Below, in pieces: positions 19,086 through 26,787 of a stretch of 64,000 bases of DNA. The notes under the pieces were generated by a model. That model worked only from the letters and a program-made list of their open reading frames with translations. It was not told the origin of the DNA and did no database searches. Both the position numbers and the translations under genes were made by a program. The stretch's first letter is position 1. Every line of letters starts with the position of its first letter. Source of the stretch: Pseudodesulfovibrio profundus. GTDB taxonomy: Bacteria; Desulfobacterota; Desulfovibrionia; Desulfovibrionales; Desulfovibrionaceae. The stretch covers positions 3,075,001 to 3,139,000 of the forward strand of contig NZ_LT907975.1 in NCBI RefSeq assembly GCF_900217235.1, in the 5' to 3' direction.

Positions 19086-20345
19086 ATGGATATTCGCGAA
19101 CAGATGGTGAATATGGGTAAAAAAGCGCGGAAAGCAGCGCGTGGTCTGGCCAGTGCATCGGGCAAGGCAAAGCAGGAGGCCCTGCTTGTTCTGGCGGATT
19201 TGCTGGAGTCTGAAAAGGACGCCATTGCCAAGGCCAACAAGCTTGATCTTGATGCTGCCGCCGAACGCGGACTGGATAAGGCGCGTGTCCAGCGTCTGAC
19301 CATAAGCGACAAGGTGCTGCACTCCATGATTCAGGGATGTCGCGAAGTGGCCGCCATGGATGATCCGGTGGGCGAGATCGAAGGCATGACCAAGCGCCCC
19401 AACGGCATGCTGGTCGGCCGTATGCGTGTGCCCCTTGGCGTTGTGGCCATGATCTACGAATCCCGTCCCAATGCAACCATTGATGCGGGTATTCTTTGCC
19501 TGAAGGCCGGAAACGCTGTCATCCTTCGTGGTGGCTCCGAAGCGTTCCACTCCAACAAATGCCTTGCTGAACTGATGCATGCCGCTCTTGAGCGTGCCGG
19601 ACTGCCCAAGGACGCCGTTCAGGTGCCGCCTACCACCGACCGTGAAGCAGTGGCCGAAATGCTCAAGCTGGAAGAATACATCGACGTGGTCATCCCGCGC
19701 GGTGGCGAAGGGTTGATCCGCGCCGTCACCAAACAGGCCACCATGCCCGTGCTCAAGCACTACAAGGGTGTTTGCCATATCTACGCTGATGATGCCTGTG
19801 ATATCGAAAAGGCCGTCCCCATCGTCGAGAACGCCAAGATGCAGTACCCCAGCGGTTGCAATGCGTTGGAGTGCCTGCTTGTCCACAAGGATGTCGCCGA
19901 GAAGCTGCTGCCCAAGGTGGCGGAAACCATCGGTCCCAAAGGCGTCAAGTTCAAGGCGTGCGAGCGTTCCTTGCCGCTTCTTGGCGACTACGCCGAAGCT
20001 GCCGGTCCCCTTGACTGGGGATTTGAGTTCCTTGATCTGGTCATGGCCGTCAAGGTGGTCGACTCCATGGATGAAGCCATGGATTATATTGCCGAGCATG
20101 GTTCCAACCACACGGAATCGATCCTTTCCGAAAACTATGAGCGCTGCATGCGTTTTATTCGCGAAGTGGACGCTTCTCTGGTTGTTGCCAATGCCACCAC
20201 GCGGTTCAATGACGGTGGACAGCTTGGTCTTGGTGCCGAAATCGGTATTTCTACCTCCAAGCTCCACGCCTACGGTCCCATGGGGATCAAGGAATTGACC
20301 AGTGCCAAGTTCGTCCTTTTGGGCGAAGGGCAGATTCGCGAGTAG
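19086..20345 (+). CDS. proA: Glutamate-5-semialdehyde dehydrogenase (gamma-glutamyl phosphate reductase)
   Basis: Cytosolic enzyme of proline synthesis, 419 residues, reducing gamma-glutamyl phosphate with NADPH to glutamate semialdehyde. Family motifs are plain: VPLGVVAMIYESRPNATID (about 118-136), NAVILRGGSEA, VIPRGGEGLI near 200, and a catalytic-cysteine segment YPSGCNALECLLVH (about 255-268). Length is normal. ATG 19086 is preceded by AAGGAG. proB is not in this window, so the pathway genes are split. A perfect terminator follows. Confidence 0.97.
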   Translation: MDIREQMVNMGKKARKAARGLASASGKAKQEALLVLADLLESEKDAIAKANKLDLDAAAERGLDKARVQRLTISDKVLHSMIQGCREVAAMDDPVGEIEGMTKRPNGMLVGRMRVPLGVVAMIYESRPNATIDAGILCLKAGNAVILRGGSEAFHSNKCLAELMHAALERAGLPKDAVQVPPTTDREAVAEMLKLEEYIDVVIPRGGEGLIRAVTKQATMPVLKHYKGVCHIYADDACDIEKAVPIVENAKMQYPSGCNALECLLVHKDVAEKLLPKVAETIGPKGVKFKACERSLPLLGDYAEAAGPLDWGFEFLDLVMAVKVVDSMDEAMDYIAEHGSNHTESILSENYERCMRFIREVDASLVVANATTRFNDGGQLGLGAEIGISTSKLHAYGPMGIKELTSAKFVLLGEGQIRE

Positions 20346-20372
20346 CCGAAAATACCGTTATATATCTCACAC

Positions 20373-20405
20373 AGCCTCGGACCGTTTTGGTCCGAGGCTT
20401 TTTTC
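20373..20405 (+). terminator. Rho-independent terminator of proA
   Basis: AGCCTCGGACC (20373-20383) pairs perfectly with 20389-20399 across a 5-base loop, followed by six or more T. Confidence 0.95.
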
Positions 20406-20471
20406 TTCCTTTGCGGCCTTCCGGTAACCGCTTTATTGCTTTTGGTTGAGAAAAGGTGATAGCTAACAGCT

Positions 20472-21506
20472 ATGCCCTTACGAGTTATCGAGCTGGTCAC
20501 CCCGCGCAAAGATGAAGAGCCCATTCGGGAGTCTTTGAAAAAGCATCATCCTGATGAAGATTATATCTTCTGGGTATCTCCTTTGGATGATGAGGATATG
20601 CTGTGCATTCGCATCGTATTGGATGTGCAGGAATCGGAAAACGTCATTGACATGCTCGATAACGAAATGTCCTTTGGCGAGCAATATCGAATCGTGGTGT
20701 ATCCGGCCCAGGCGACATTGCCGCGTCTGGACCCGGAAGATGAGAACGGGGAAGCCGAGAAAAAGGGGCGCATCAGTCGGGAGGAGTTGTATAGTGATGT
20801 ACTCGACACCTCGCTGACCACGCCCAGCTACCTATTGCTCATCCTGTTTTCATCCATCGTGGCGGTCATTGGCTTGATGCGCGACAATGTGGCTGTGATC
20901 ATCGGTTCCATGGTCCTGGCACCGCTGCTTGGGCCGAACGTCGGACTGGCGCTTGCCACGACGCTGGCTGATATCAAACTGGCATTGCGTGCTTCCATGA
21001 CTTTGACCACCGGCGTGATCATCGCCTTTATCATTGCGCTGAGTGTCGGGTACTTCTTTGGTGCACCAATGGAATCGCAACAACTGCTGGACAGGTGCGA
21101 GACACGCTATTCGGATATTGCGCTGGCCCTTGCTTCCGGAGGTGCTGGTATTCTGGCGTTTACCATGGGTGTGCCATCGTCGGTTGTCGGTGTCATGGTC
21201 GCGCTGGCTCTGCTGCCGCCACTGGCTTCTGCCGGACTGTTGGTGGGAGCAGGCCAATTCGAGGAGGCAGGCGGTGCCATCCTGCTGTTTTTCACCAACG
21301 TCATCTGCCTCAATCTTGCCGGAGTCGGCATGTTCCTGGTGCAGGGCGTCAAGCCGCAAAGACGTCGTGAAAAGGAGCGGGCATTGACGCTGGTTCTGCG
21401 CATGGGCACGTTGTGGGTCGCCTTGCTCATATTGTTGAGCGTCATAATCCATTACGCCCAACCGGCAGTTCCCAATGCCTGGCCGGAGTCATTTCTTCCC
21501 TTCTGA
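20472..21506 (+). CDS. DUF389 (TIGR00341-type) membrane protein
   Basis: Protein of 344 residues. The N-terminal ~110 residues are soluble and acidic. Six or so hydrophobic helices follow, beginning with YLLLILFSSIVAVIGLMRDNVAVIIGSMVLAPLLGP (helix pair near 117-150), a DNVAVIIGSMVLAPL pattern diagnostic for DUF389. Others include GILAFTMGVPSSVVGVMVALALLPPLASAG. Function is unknown; transport or sensing in the inner membrane is only inference. ATG 20472 lacks a strong ribosome site. Monocistronic between two terminators. Confidence 0.87.
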   Translation: MPLRVIELVTPRKDEEPIRESLKKHHPDEDYIFWVSPLDDEDMLCIRIVLDVQESENVIDMLDNEMSFGEQYRIVVYPAQATLPRLDPEDENGEAEKKGRISREELYSDVLDTSLTTPSYLLLILFSSIVAVIGLMRDNVAVIIGSMVLAPLLGPNVGLALATTLADIKLALRASMTLTTGVIIAFIIALSVGYFFGAPMESQQLLDRCETRYSDIALALASGGAGILAFTMGVPSSVVGVMVALALLPPLASAGLLVGAGQFEEAGGAILLFFTNVICLNLAGVGMFLVQGVKPQRRREKERALTLVLRMGTLWVALLILLSVIIHYAQPAVPNAWPESFLPF

Positions 21507-21541
21507 CTCTCAGGGCTGCTTTCAATCTATTAGCCATAAAA

Positions 21542-21570
21542 AAGCCCGCTTCCCCAAGGGAAACGGGCTT
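21542..21570. terminator. Terminator hairpin between convergent genes
   Basis: AAGCCCGCTTCCC pairs with GGGAAACGGGCTT with one mismatch and a 3-base loop. The T tract is on the minus-strand side (AAAAAA just before it), so it best serves the gene at 21591. Confidence 0.85.
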
Positions 21571-21590
21571 GAAATAGCTATTTGCTGATA

Positions 21591-22067
21591 CTAACAGGTG
21601 CCGCAAAGCTCATCGTCGTCTTTGGCCTGAGCCGCGATTTTAGTCATCTGGGCGCGGATGTAGTTGGCAGCGAGATCCCCGAGATCGTCCTGCCCGGAGG
21701 CAGCCAGTCCATGTTCCCGCAGGTCCTTGTCGATCTGCTTTTCCATGCGTTCGGATTCGAGAAACATGATGTAAGCGAGGACCAGAGCGCCCTTGTTGTT
21801 TTCTGAACCGTCGCACAGCAACTCGATGTTCTGGGTAGGAACGGTTTCCAGTAGTCGATCGATGAACATGGTGATCCATTTATCATACAGGTCATGCATG
21901 ATGGGCGGAATGAGGCTTGCGACCTTTTCGGAAGCATTGCCGGCGGTGCCGGTCACGGCCATGAATTCATTGAGCGCTTCCTGGCGTTTGCCTTCATCCT
22001 GTTCTTCAACCTTGTCGAGGATGATGCGATAAATGTGGTCTCGAATCTGCTTGGCGTCCATGGGCAT
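21591..22067 (-). CDS. Hypothetical protein, 158 aa, C-terminal CGTC
   Basis: Soluble, mostly helical, acidic protein beginning MPMDAKQIRDHIYRIILDKVEEQ and ending with a CGTC motif. There is no signal peptide or membrane helix. I recognise no family. The terminal Cys pair could bind metal or form a disulfide, but nothing else supports a role. The short N-terminal MPM leaves a choice of two start codons. It lies between a terminator and the insertion element. Confidence 0.65.
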   Translation of the reverse strand: MPMDAKQIRDHIYRIILDKVEEQDEGKRQEALNEFMAVTGTAGNASEKVASLIPPIMHDLYDKWITMFIDRLLETVPTQNIELLCDGSENNKGALVLAYIMFLESERMEKQIDKDLREHGLAASGQDDLGDLAANYIRAQMTKIAAQAKDDDELCGTC

Positions 22068-22170
22068 CTGATAAGTCTCCGATTGATTACGATATTCATC
22101 CGTTCAGGCCGAGACAGTCTAGACCAATGTCAGCTTTACAGCAAGGGTATAAGTAATTCTATTGATATCT

Positions 22171-22175
22171 TGTTT
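22171..22175. repeat. Target-site duplication, left copy (TGTTT)
   Basis: Identical to 23444-23448 immediately outside the opposite inverted repeat. Confidence 0.75.
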
Positions 22176-23443
22176 GAGACCTCTGCGCATCCCCTTTTCG
22201 CGTCCGTGCCTTGCGCTCCGCACCCAATTTGATGTTCTGACCGCACCCCAGCTTGGGCTCATTCCCGGCCTTTTCCTGCCATTTCTGGCCGAAATGCCGG
22301 ATTTTGGACGCACCTCTCCCTTCAGGCTCGCGCCAGTCGAACAGCTTTTTTCAAATTGAACGCCATGGCGAGGATGTGGAACTCTCCCTCCACCTTCTCA
22401 CGACCCACGTATCGGGACCGAAAGAATGCGTAGCCACGTTTGAGTGTGCCGAAGGCCCGCTCGACTATTTGCCGAATGCTGCTGATGTCACGGTTGCGGG
22501 TCTTTTCGAAGTCTGTCAGCCTGCCGCCACGAGGCGTCTTGTCCATGGTTCCGTCCTCCAAATCGCGATCAAACAGAATGTCCCGGTTCTTCCCGCTGCA
22601 ATAGCCCTTGTCCGCATAAACCCGTGCGCCGGGATCAAGGCCGACGCCATTCACGAGCCGCTCGAATTCGCCCGTGTCCGAATGGTTCGCGGGAGTGATG
22701 TGACCACAGAGCAGAAACCCGTCTCGACTGTCCGTCGCGGCATGGAGCTTGTAGCCGTAATAGGCCCGATTTCTCTTGCGGAGCCAGGCCGCCTCCTCGT
22801 CATCCGAATAGCTGACCCGGCAGTCCACCGGCCCATCCTGTTCTTCGGCGTCCTCGGAACGGTCCTCAGGCATCACGTCGATAACCTTGCGCGGCCGCCG
22901 CTGCGACTCGACTACCGAGGCGTCCACCACGGCTCCCTCACGGACAAGAAGCCCTTGTCCTTCAAGCTGGCGGTTAAGCATGTCGAGCAAGGAGTCCAGC
23001 ACCTTCAGGCGGATCAAACCGTTACGGAAACGGCATATGGTGGTCTCGTCCGGCACGTCGTCCTCGATGGAAAAACCGGTAAATCTGACAAAGGAGAGCC
23101 GGTCGAGCAGCGCCTGCTCCACGCCCGGATCACTCAGGTTGTACCAACGCTGCAAGAGCAGAATCTTGAACATCGCCAGAGGCGGATAGGCGGGATTGCC
23201 CACGGCGTTGGCCTTGCGCCTGATCTTCTTGCACAGAAAGGCGTTGATGGGCTGCCAGTCGATGAGTTCGTTGATCTCATCCAGAAATGTGGTCTTGGTT
23301 CTGCGGTGCCCCAGGAAGTAATCACCCAACCGAGGTCCTTTCTGCCGAATAGCCATGCCTTCCTCCTTTGGATGGAGAAATAATAGCATAATAAATCAAA
23401 TAGTTAAAGAGTAAAAGTGTGGGATTTGCCGTGCAGAGGTCTC
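22176..23443 (-). mobile_element. IS5-like insertion sequence, intact, about 1268 bp
   Basis: The element is bounded by an 11-bp perfect inverted repeat, GAGACCTCTGC at 22176-22186 and its complement at 23433-23443. It is flanked on both sides by the same 5 bases TGTTT (22171-22175 and 23444-23448), consistent with a target-site duplication. It contains one transposase gene. The terminal GAGACC start is common in IS5-family elements, though 5 bp is slightly longer than the duplications usual for that family. No second copy is seen in this window. Confidence 0.9.
22322..23356 (-). CDS. IS5-family DDE transposase
   Basis: Transposase of 344 residues from ATG 23356, which has a strong AAAGGAGGAA ribosome site. 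An N-terminal DUF772-type region (RWYNLSDPGVEQALLDRLSFVRFTGF, DETTICRFRN) precedes the RNase H-like catalytic core. The likely DDE residues are Asp in VVDASVVESQ, Asp in YADKGYCS and Glu in RQIVERAFGTLKR. The Y-(2)-R-(3)-E-like spacing in IVERAFGTLKR fits IS5 relatives. The frame is uninterrupted, so the element may still be active. Confidence 0.95.
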   Translation of the reverse strand: MAIRQKGPRLGDYFLGHRRTKTTFLDEINELIDWQPINAFLCKKIRRKANAVGNPAYPPLAMFKILLLQRWYNLSDPGVEQALLDRLSFVRFTGFSIEDDVPDETTICRFRNGLIRLKVLDSLLDMLNRQLEGQGLLVREGAVVDASVVESQRRPRKVIDVMPEDRSEDAEEQDGPVDCRVSYSDDEEAAWLRKRNRAYYGYKLHAATDSRDGFLLCGHITPANHSDTGEFERLVNGVGLDPGARVYADKGYCSGKNRDILFDRDLEDGTMDKTPRGGRLTDFEKTRNRDISSIRQIVERAFGTLKRGYAFFRSRYVGREKVEGEFHILAMAFNLKKAVRLARA

Positions 23444-23448
23444 TGTTT
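23444..23448. repeat. Target-site duplication, right copy (TGTTT)
   Basis: Identical to 22171-22175; the pair marks the insertion point, 46 bases before the ATG of the DUF401 gene. Confidence 0.75.
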
Positions 23449-23494
23449 GCTTTATTTTTCAAAAGGCGTAGATCAGTCTTCATCCTCCCTTATT

Positions 23495-24784
23495 ATGAAA
23501 GGATTTTCCGTGGAATCGTTACTACCATTTCTCAAAGTGCTGGCTGCGTTTGTCGTCATGCTGGCCGGTATTCGGCTGAGGGCTGGCATCGGTCCCTCCA
23601 TTCTCGGGGGTGGCTTCGTGTTGGCGATGTTGTTCGGCATGTCCATTCCTTCGTGGGCTGTCACCGGCATGCATGCCCTGACCCATGAGAAGTTTCTGTT
23701 TTTGATAGCCATCGTGGGACTGATCCTGGTGCTGTCCGACGCCATGGAACGATCAGGACAGTCTCGTCGTCTTATGGACGCCTTGTCCGGTTATTTGCAA
23801 AGCCCTCGTTTGCGGCTGGTGTTTTTCCCGGCCCTCATCGGTATGCTCCCCATGCCGGGCGGAGCTGTTTTCTCTGCACCCATGGTCAAGACAGTCTCCG
23901 AAGGAATGCGCGTTTCCAACAGTGACAGGGCAGTGGTAAACTACTGGTTTCGGCATGTCTGGGAGGTCTGCTGGCCGCTGTACCCCGGAATCATCCTGAC
24001 GGTGTCGCTGGCAGATATCACCATTATTGAACTGATCTCCAAGACCTGGCCGGGAACCTTGGCTATGATCGGTGCCGGGTGGTTTTTCTTCCTTCGGCCC
24101 GGCGTGTTGGGTGCCGGAGAACTCATGGCGCAGCCCATCCCCTCTGGCGGGAAAAAACGCATCGTGCTCAGGGAAGGGCTGCCGCTGCTGGTTGCCATTG
24201 GCGGTGCCATCGGTCTGGAGGGACTTATTTCAGTCTTTGTGCCGAGTGTGGATTTCGAGTGGGGCGTCGTGGTCGCTCTTGGCGGCGGCGTGATCTGCGT
24301 GATGGTACAGAATACGAGTCTCGGCATGCCGTTTTTGCGGGACGTGATCACCAGAAAATCCGTCTGGTCCATGCTGTTCGTCATCGTGGCGATCTTTGTT
24401 TTCAAGGATGTCATGCAGGCCGCTGGTGTGGTCGAGGAAATGGCCCGTGTGTCCGGGGGCGGTGCCGCGCTGTTTGCCGCTGCCGTGTTCCTGCCGTTTC
24501 TTGTCGGGTTGGTGGCAGGGATCAATGTCGCATTCGTGGGTGCTACTTTTCCGTTGCTTCTGGGGCTTCTGTCCAACATGGGCATGGATGCGCAGGTCGT
24601 GCCGTACCTCATTCTGGCAACGTTTGCCGGATTCACCGGTGTGATGGTTTCCCCCATTCACATCTGCTTCATTCTTACCTGTCAGTATTTCGGGTGTGAT
24701 CTGATGGGGACATGGCGAAAACTCGTTCTGCCTTGCGTCGTACTTATGTCGAGCGGGGCGCTACTGTTCTGGATTTGGCTGTAG
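23495..24784 (+). CDS. DUF401 family membrane protein, putative permease
   Basis: Integral membrane protein of 429 residues with about 10-12 hydrophobic helices (for example FLKVLAAFVVMLAGIRL and FLFLIAIVGLILVLSDAM). Motifs such as LIGMLPMPGGAVFSAPMV, NYWFRHVWEVCWPLYPGIIL and TFAGFTGVMVSPIHICFILT match DUF401 proteins, relatives of large anion or gluconate-type transporters; the substrate is unknown. ATG 23495 has only a weak ribosome site. A GTG five codons later (23510) follows GAAAGGA with good spacing and may be the real start. The frame continues upstream into IS sequence, but that part is not native. The IS lies 46 bases upstream and probably altered its promoter. Confidence 0.85.
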   Translation: MKGFSVESLLPFLKVLAAFVVMLAGIRLRAGIGPSILGGGFVLAMLFGMSIPSWAVTGMHALTHEKFLFLIAIVGLILVLSDAMERSGQSRRLMDALSGYLQSPRLRLVFFPALIGMLPMPGGAVFSAPMVKTVSEGMRVSNSDRAVVNYWFRHVWEVCWPLYPGIILTVSLADITIIELISKTWPGTLAMIGAGWFFFLRPGVLGAGELMAQPIPSGGKKRIVLREGLPLLVAIGGAIGLEGLISVFVPSVDFEWGVVVALGGGVICVMVQNTSLGMPFLRDVITRKSVWSMLFVIVAIFVFKDVMQAAGVVEEMARVSGGGAALFAAAVFLPFLVGLVAGINVAFVGATFPLLLGLLSNMGMDAQVVPYLILATFAGFTGVMVSPIHICFILTCQYFGCDLMGTWRKLVLPCVVLMSSGALLFWIWL

Positions 24785-24891
24785 AGCAACATTTGCGGCG
24801 GATTGAGACCTGTTCTGCTTGATGGAATCCCTGTTTTGCTGTAATCCCTGCTCTTTCATGGGTAAACAATTATCTAGAGGGTGCTTCGATT

Positions 24892-25272
24892 ATGAGCCAA
24901 TACGCTGATATTTTTACGGAAGAAAAGTTGGAATCCATTTTCCCGGCTGACCGTGCCGACGATTTCTTTGAAGCTCTGTTTGGTGATGCAGAAGAAGGAA
25001 GCTATGATATTGCAGTCGGTTATAGCGGTTCAAATGGGGATGTCCTCGATTTTGAGCTTCGTCTGACTCAGCGCCCCGGAAAATGTCTGGCGTGCAACCT
25101 GACCTACGGTTTGCCCCAGGTCTTTTCCCGCCACCCGATTATCAACATTCCGGGTGTGGCTGAAGCCGTTGCTGATGCCACCGGCAAGCAGCTTGGCTCC
25201 TGGAAGCTTGGGGCCACTCGTGAGATGACAAACAAGCTGCATGTCATTCCTTTGCAGATAGAACTGACATAA
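24892..25272 (+). CDS. Hypothetical protein, 126 aa
   Basis: Soluble protein beginning MSQYADIFTEEKLESIFPADRADDFFEALFGDAEEGSYDIAV. The C-terminal half holds RPGKCLACNLTYGLPQVF and a predicted strand-rich part. There is one CxxC but no recognisable metal-binding domain. I recognise no family. AGAGGGTG precedes the ATG. It has its own terminator, so it is a single-gene transcript. Confidence 0.7.
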   Translation: MSQYADIFTEEKLESIFPADRADDFFEALFGDAEEGSYDIAVGYSGSNGDVLDFELRLTQRPGKCLACNLTYGLPQVFSRHPIINIPGVAEAVADATGKQLGSWKLGATREMTNKLHVIPLQIELT

Positions 25273-25295
25273 ATTTCTTACGGTTTGGCAAAATC

Positions 25296-25325
25296 AGGGC
25301 GTCGGTTGTATCGACGCCCTTTTTG
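25296..25325 (+). terminator. Rho-independent terminator
   Basis: AGGGCGTCG (25296-25304) pairs with CGACGCCCT (25312-25320), 7-base loop, then a T-rich tail. Confidence 0.93.
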
Positions 25326-25391
25326 TTTATCTATAGATTGTATCAATGTAATAAGTGCGGTTGATCGAATCTTGATTTGGGCATTGTTTGA

Positions 25392-26489
25392 ATGAGTTTG
25401 AGAGCATATTGTTCCAGCACTATGCATAACTCCATAACACAGTATTCTCGGGTTATCGATGCCGCATGCACTCGTTGCGGCAAGTGTCAGATAGGGTGCA
25501 GTTTCCTGCAGGAATATGGCCTGCCAGGTGATATCGCGCATCAATCGTTGTTGTCTGATTCACAATGTCCTGATCCATTCCATTGTTCTCTGTGTGGGTT
25601 GTGCACGGAAGTCTGCCCTGAAAAGCTGACCCCCGAGGCGCTGTTCCTGTCCATGCGGCGAGAACGGGTGCAAACCGGGATCGTGGACCTGAAACCCTAT
25701 CGTCCGATTCTGACATACGAATCGCTTGGCGAAAGTTCTTTGCTGTCCACTATCAAGATGCCGGAAGGTGGTGATACCGTTTTTTTTCCGGGATGCACCT
25801 TGTCGGGAACACGGCCGCATGTAGTGCGTCGGCTGTTCCGTTCGTTGCAGCAGGTGGATTCAAAGATCGGAGTCGCGCTGGGGTGTTGCCTTAAGCCGTC
25901 CCATGACCTGGGGAGGCAGGATCGTTTTGAAACAGGCTACGCACGATTGCTTGAGCGTTTGCTGGATAGTGGCGTCAGTCGCGTACTGACGGCCTGTCCC
26001 AATTGTTACAAGATTTTCAGTACCTATGGCGAAGGTGTGGATGTGGTGTCAGTCTATGAAGTTCTGGCGGATACAGATGTCGAGCCCTCTGCGATGAGCG
26101 GGGACGTCATTGTCCACGATCCCTGTCCCATACGCCATGCGACACCATTTCAGGATGCGGTCCGAACCCTCACACAGAAGGCCGGCCTGACACTCAAGCC
26201 GATAAAGAAGGAACGTGAGTTGACGCAGTGCTGCGGTGAAGGTGGCATGGTCGGCTTCGTGCGTCCCGAATTTGCCCGGGCATGGACGGCCAAACGCGTG
26301 GAGGCTACCAAAGGCACTCCGGTGGTGACAGCCTGCGCAGGGTGCACAGGCTTCTTGGGCCAGCACATGGATGTGACGCACATTCTGGATGTGCTGTTCA
26401 ATCCCGAGGGCAAATCAGCACATCGCCCGCCAATGACCTATTGGCAGCGCTGGAGGCTCAAGCGGTGGTTCAATCGCAACGTGGGCTGA
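25392..26489 (+). CDS. Ferredoxin-CCG domain oxidoreductase subunit, GlpC/HdrD-like
   Basis: Cytosolic iron-sulfur protein of 365 residues. Two [4Fe-4S] ferredoxin motifs come first (CTRCGKCQIGC at 26-36 and CSLCGLCTEVCPEK near 65-78). Two CCG-type domains follow: FFPGCTLSG...GVALGCCLKPS with ACPNCYK, then VHDPCPIRH...ELTQCCGEGG with TACAGCTGF. CCG domains bind special Fe-S clusters or take part in thiol/disulfide electron transfer in HdrB/HdrD, LutA, GlpC and TmcB. The partner dehydrogenase is not adjacent, so the substrate is unknown. It ends one base before the convergent hgcB stop. Whether it works with HgcAB is open. Confidence 0.85.
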   Translation: MSLRAYCSSTMHNSITQYSRVIDAACTRCGKCQIGCSFLQEYGLPGDIAHQSLLSDSQCPDPFHCSLCGLCTEVCPEKLTPEALFLSMRRERVQTGIVDLKPYRPILTYESLGESSLLSTIKMPEGGDTVFFPGCTLSGTRPHVVRRLFRSLQQVDSKIGVALGCCLKPSHDLGRQDRFETGYARLLERLLDSGVSRVLTACPNCYKIFSTYGEGVDVVSVYEVLADTDVEPSAMSGDVIVHDPCPIRHATPFQDAVRTLTQKAGLTLKPIKKERELTQCCGEGGMVGFVRPEFARAWTAKRVEATKGTPVVTACAGCTGFLGQHMDVTHILDVLFNPEGKSAHRPPMTYWQRWRLKRWFNRNVG

Positions 26490-26490
26490 C

Positions 26491-26778
26491 CTAGCAGCAG
26501 GTGTTCTTGATCTCTTTACCTGTCAGTTGATGCCACCAGATGGACATGATCAGGGAGGCGCATCCGACTCCCGGGTTCACCGAGATGGCCGCAGTCGGGC
26601 AGTTCTTGGCGCATGCACCACATTCTATGCAGGCGTCCAGGTCGACTATCTCGGCCTTTTTTTCCCGTAGCTGAAAAATCCGATGCGGACAGACGGCGTG
26701 GCACATGCCGCACCCGACGCACTCGTCCCTGTTCAATTTTAGTGTGGCGACATCCGGAATATATCTGAATGATTTCAT
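26491..26778 (-). CDS. hgcB: Mercury methylation ferredoxin HgcB
   Basis: Ferredoxin of 95 residues that supplies electrons to reduce the corrinoid of HgcA and probably handles Hg(II) in mercury methylation. Two [4Fe-4S] motifs are intact: CVGCGMCHAVCP (20-31) and CIECGACAKNCP (50-61). After the second cluster come the HgcB-specific NPGVGC with Cys73 and a C-terminal vicinal pair Cys94-Cys95 (TCC end). As I recall these three positions match the residues studied in the ND132 protein exactly. AGGATAA precedes the ATG, 9 bases after the hgcA stop, so the two genes are co-transcribed. Together with NIWCAAGKG in the neighbour, identification is strong. Confidence 0.96.
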   Translation of the reverse strand: MKSFRYIPDVATLKLNRDECVGCGMCHAVCPHRIFQLREKKAEIVDLDACIECGACAKNCPTAAISVNPGVGCASLIMSIWWHQLTGKEIKNTCC

Positions 26779-26787
26779 GCTATTATC

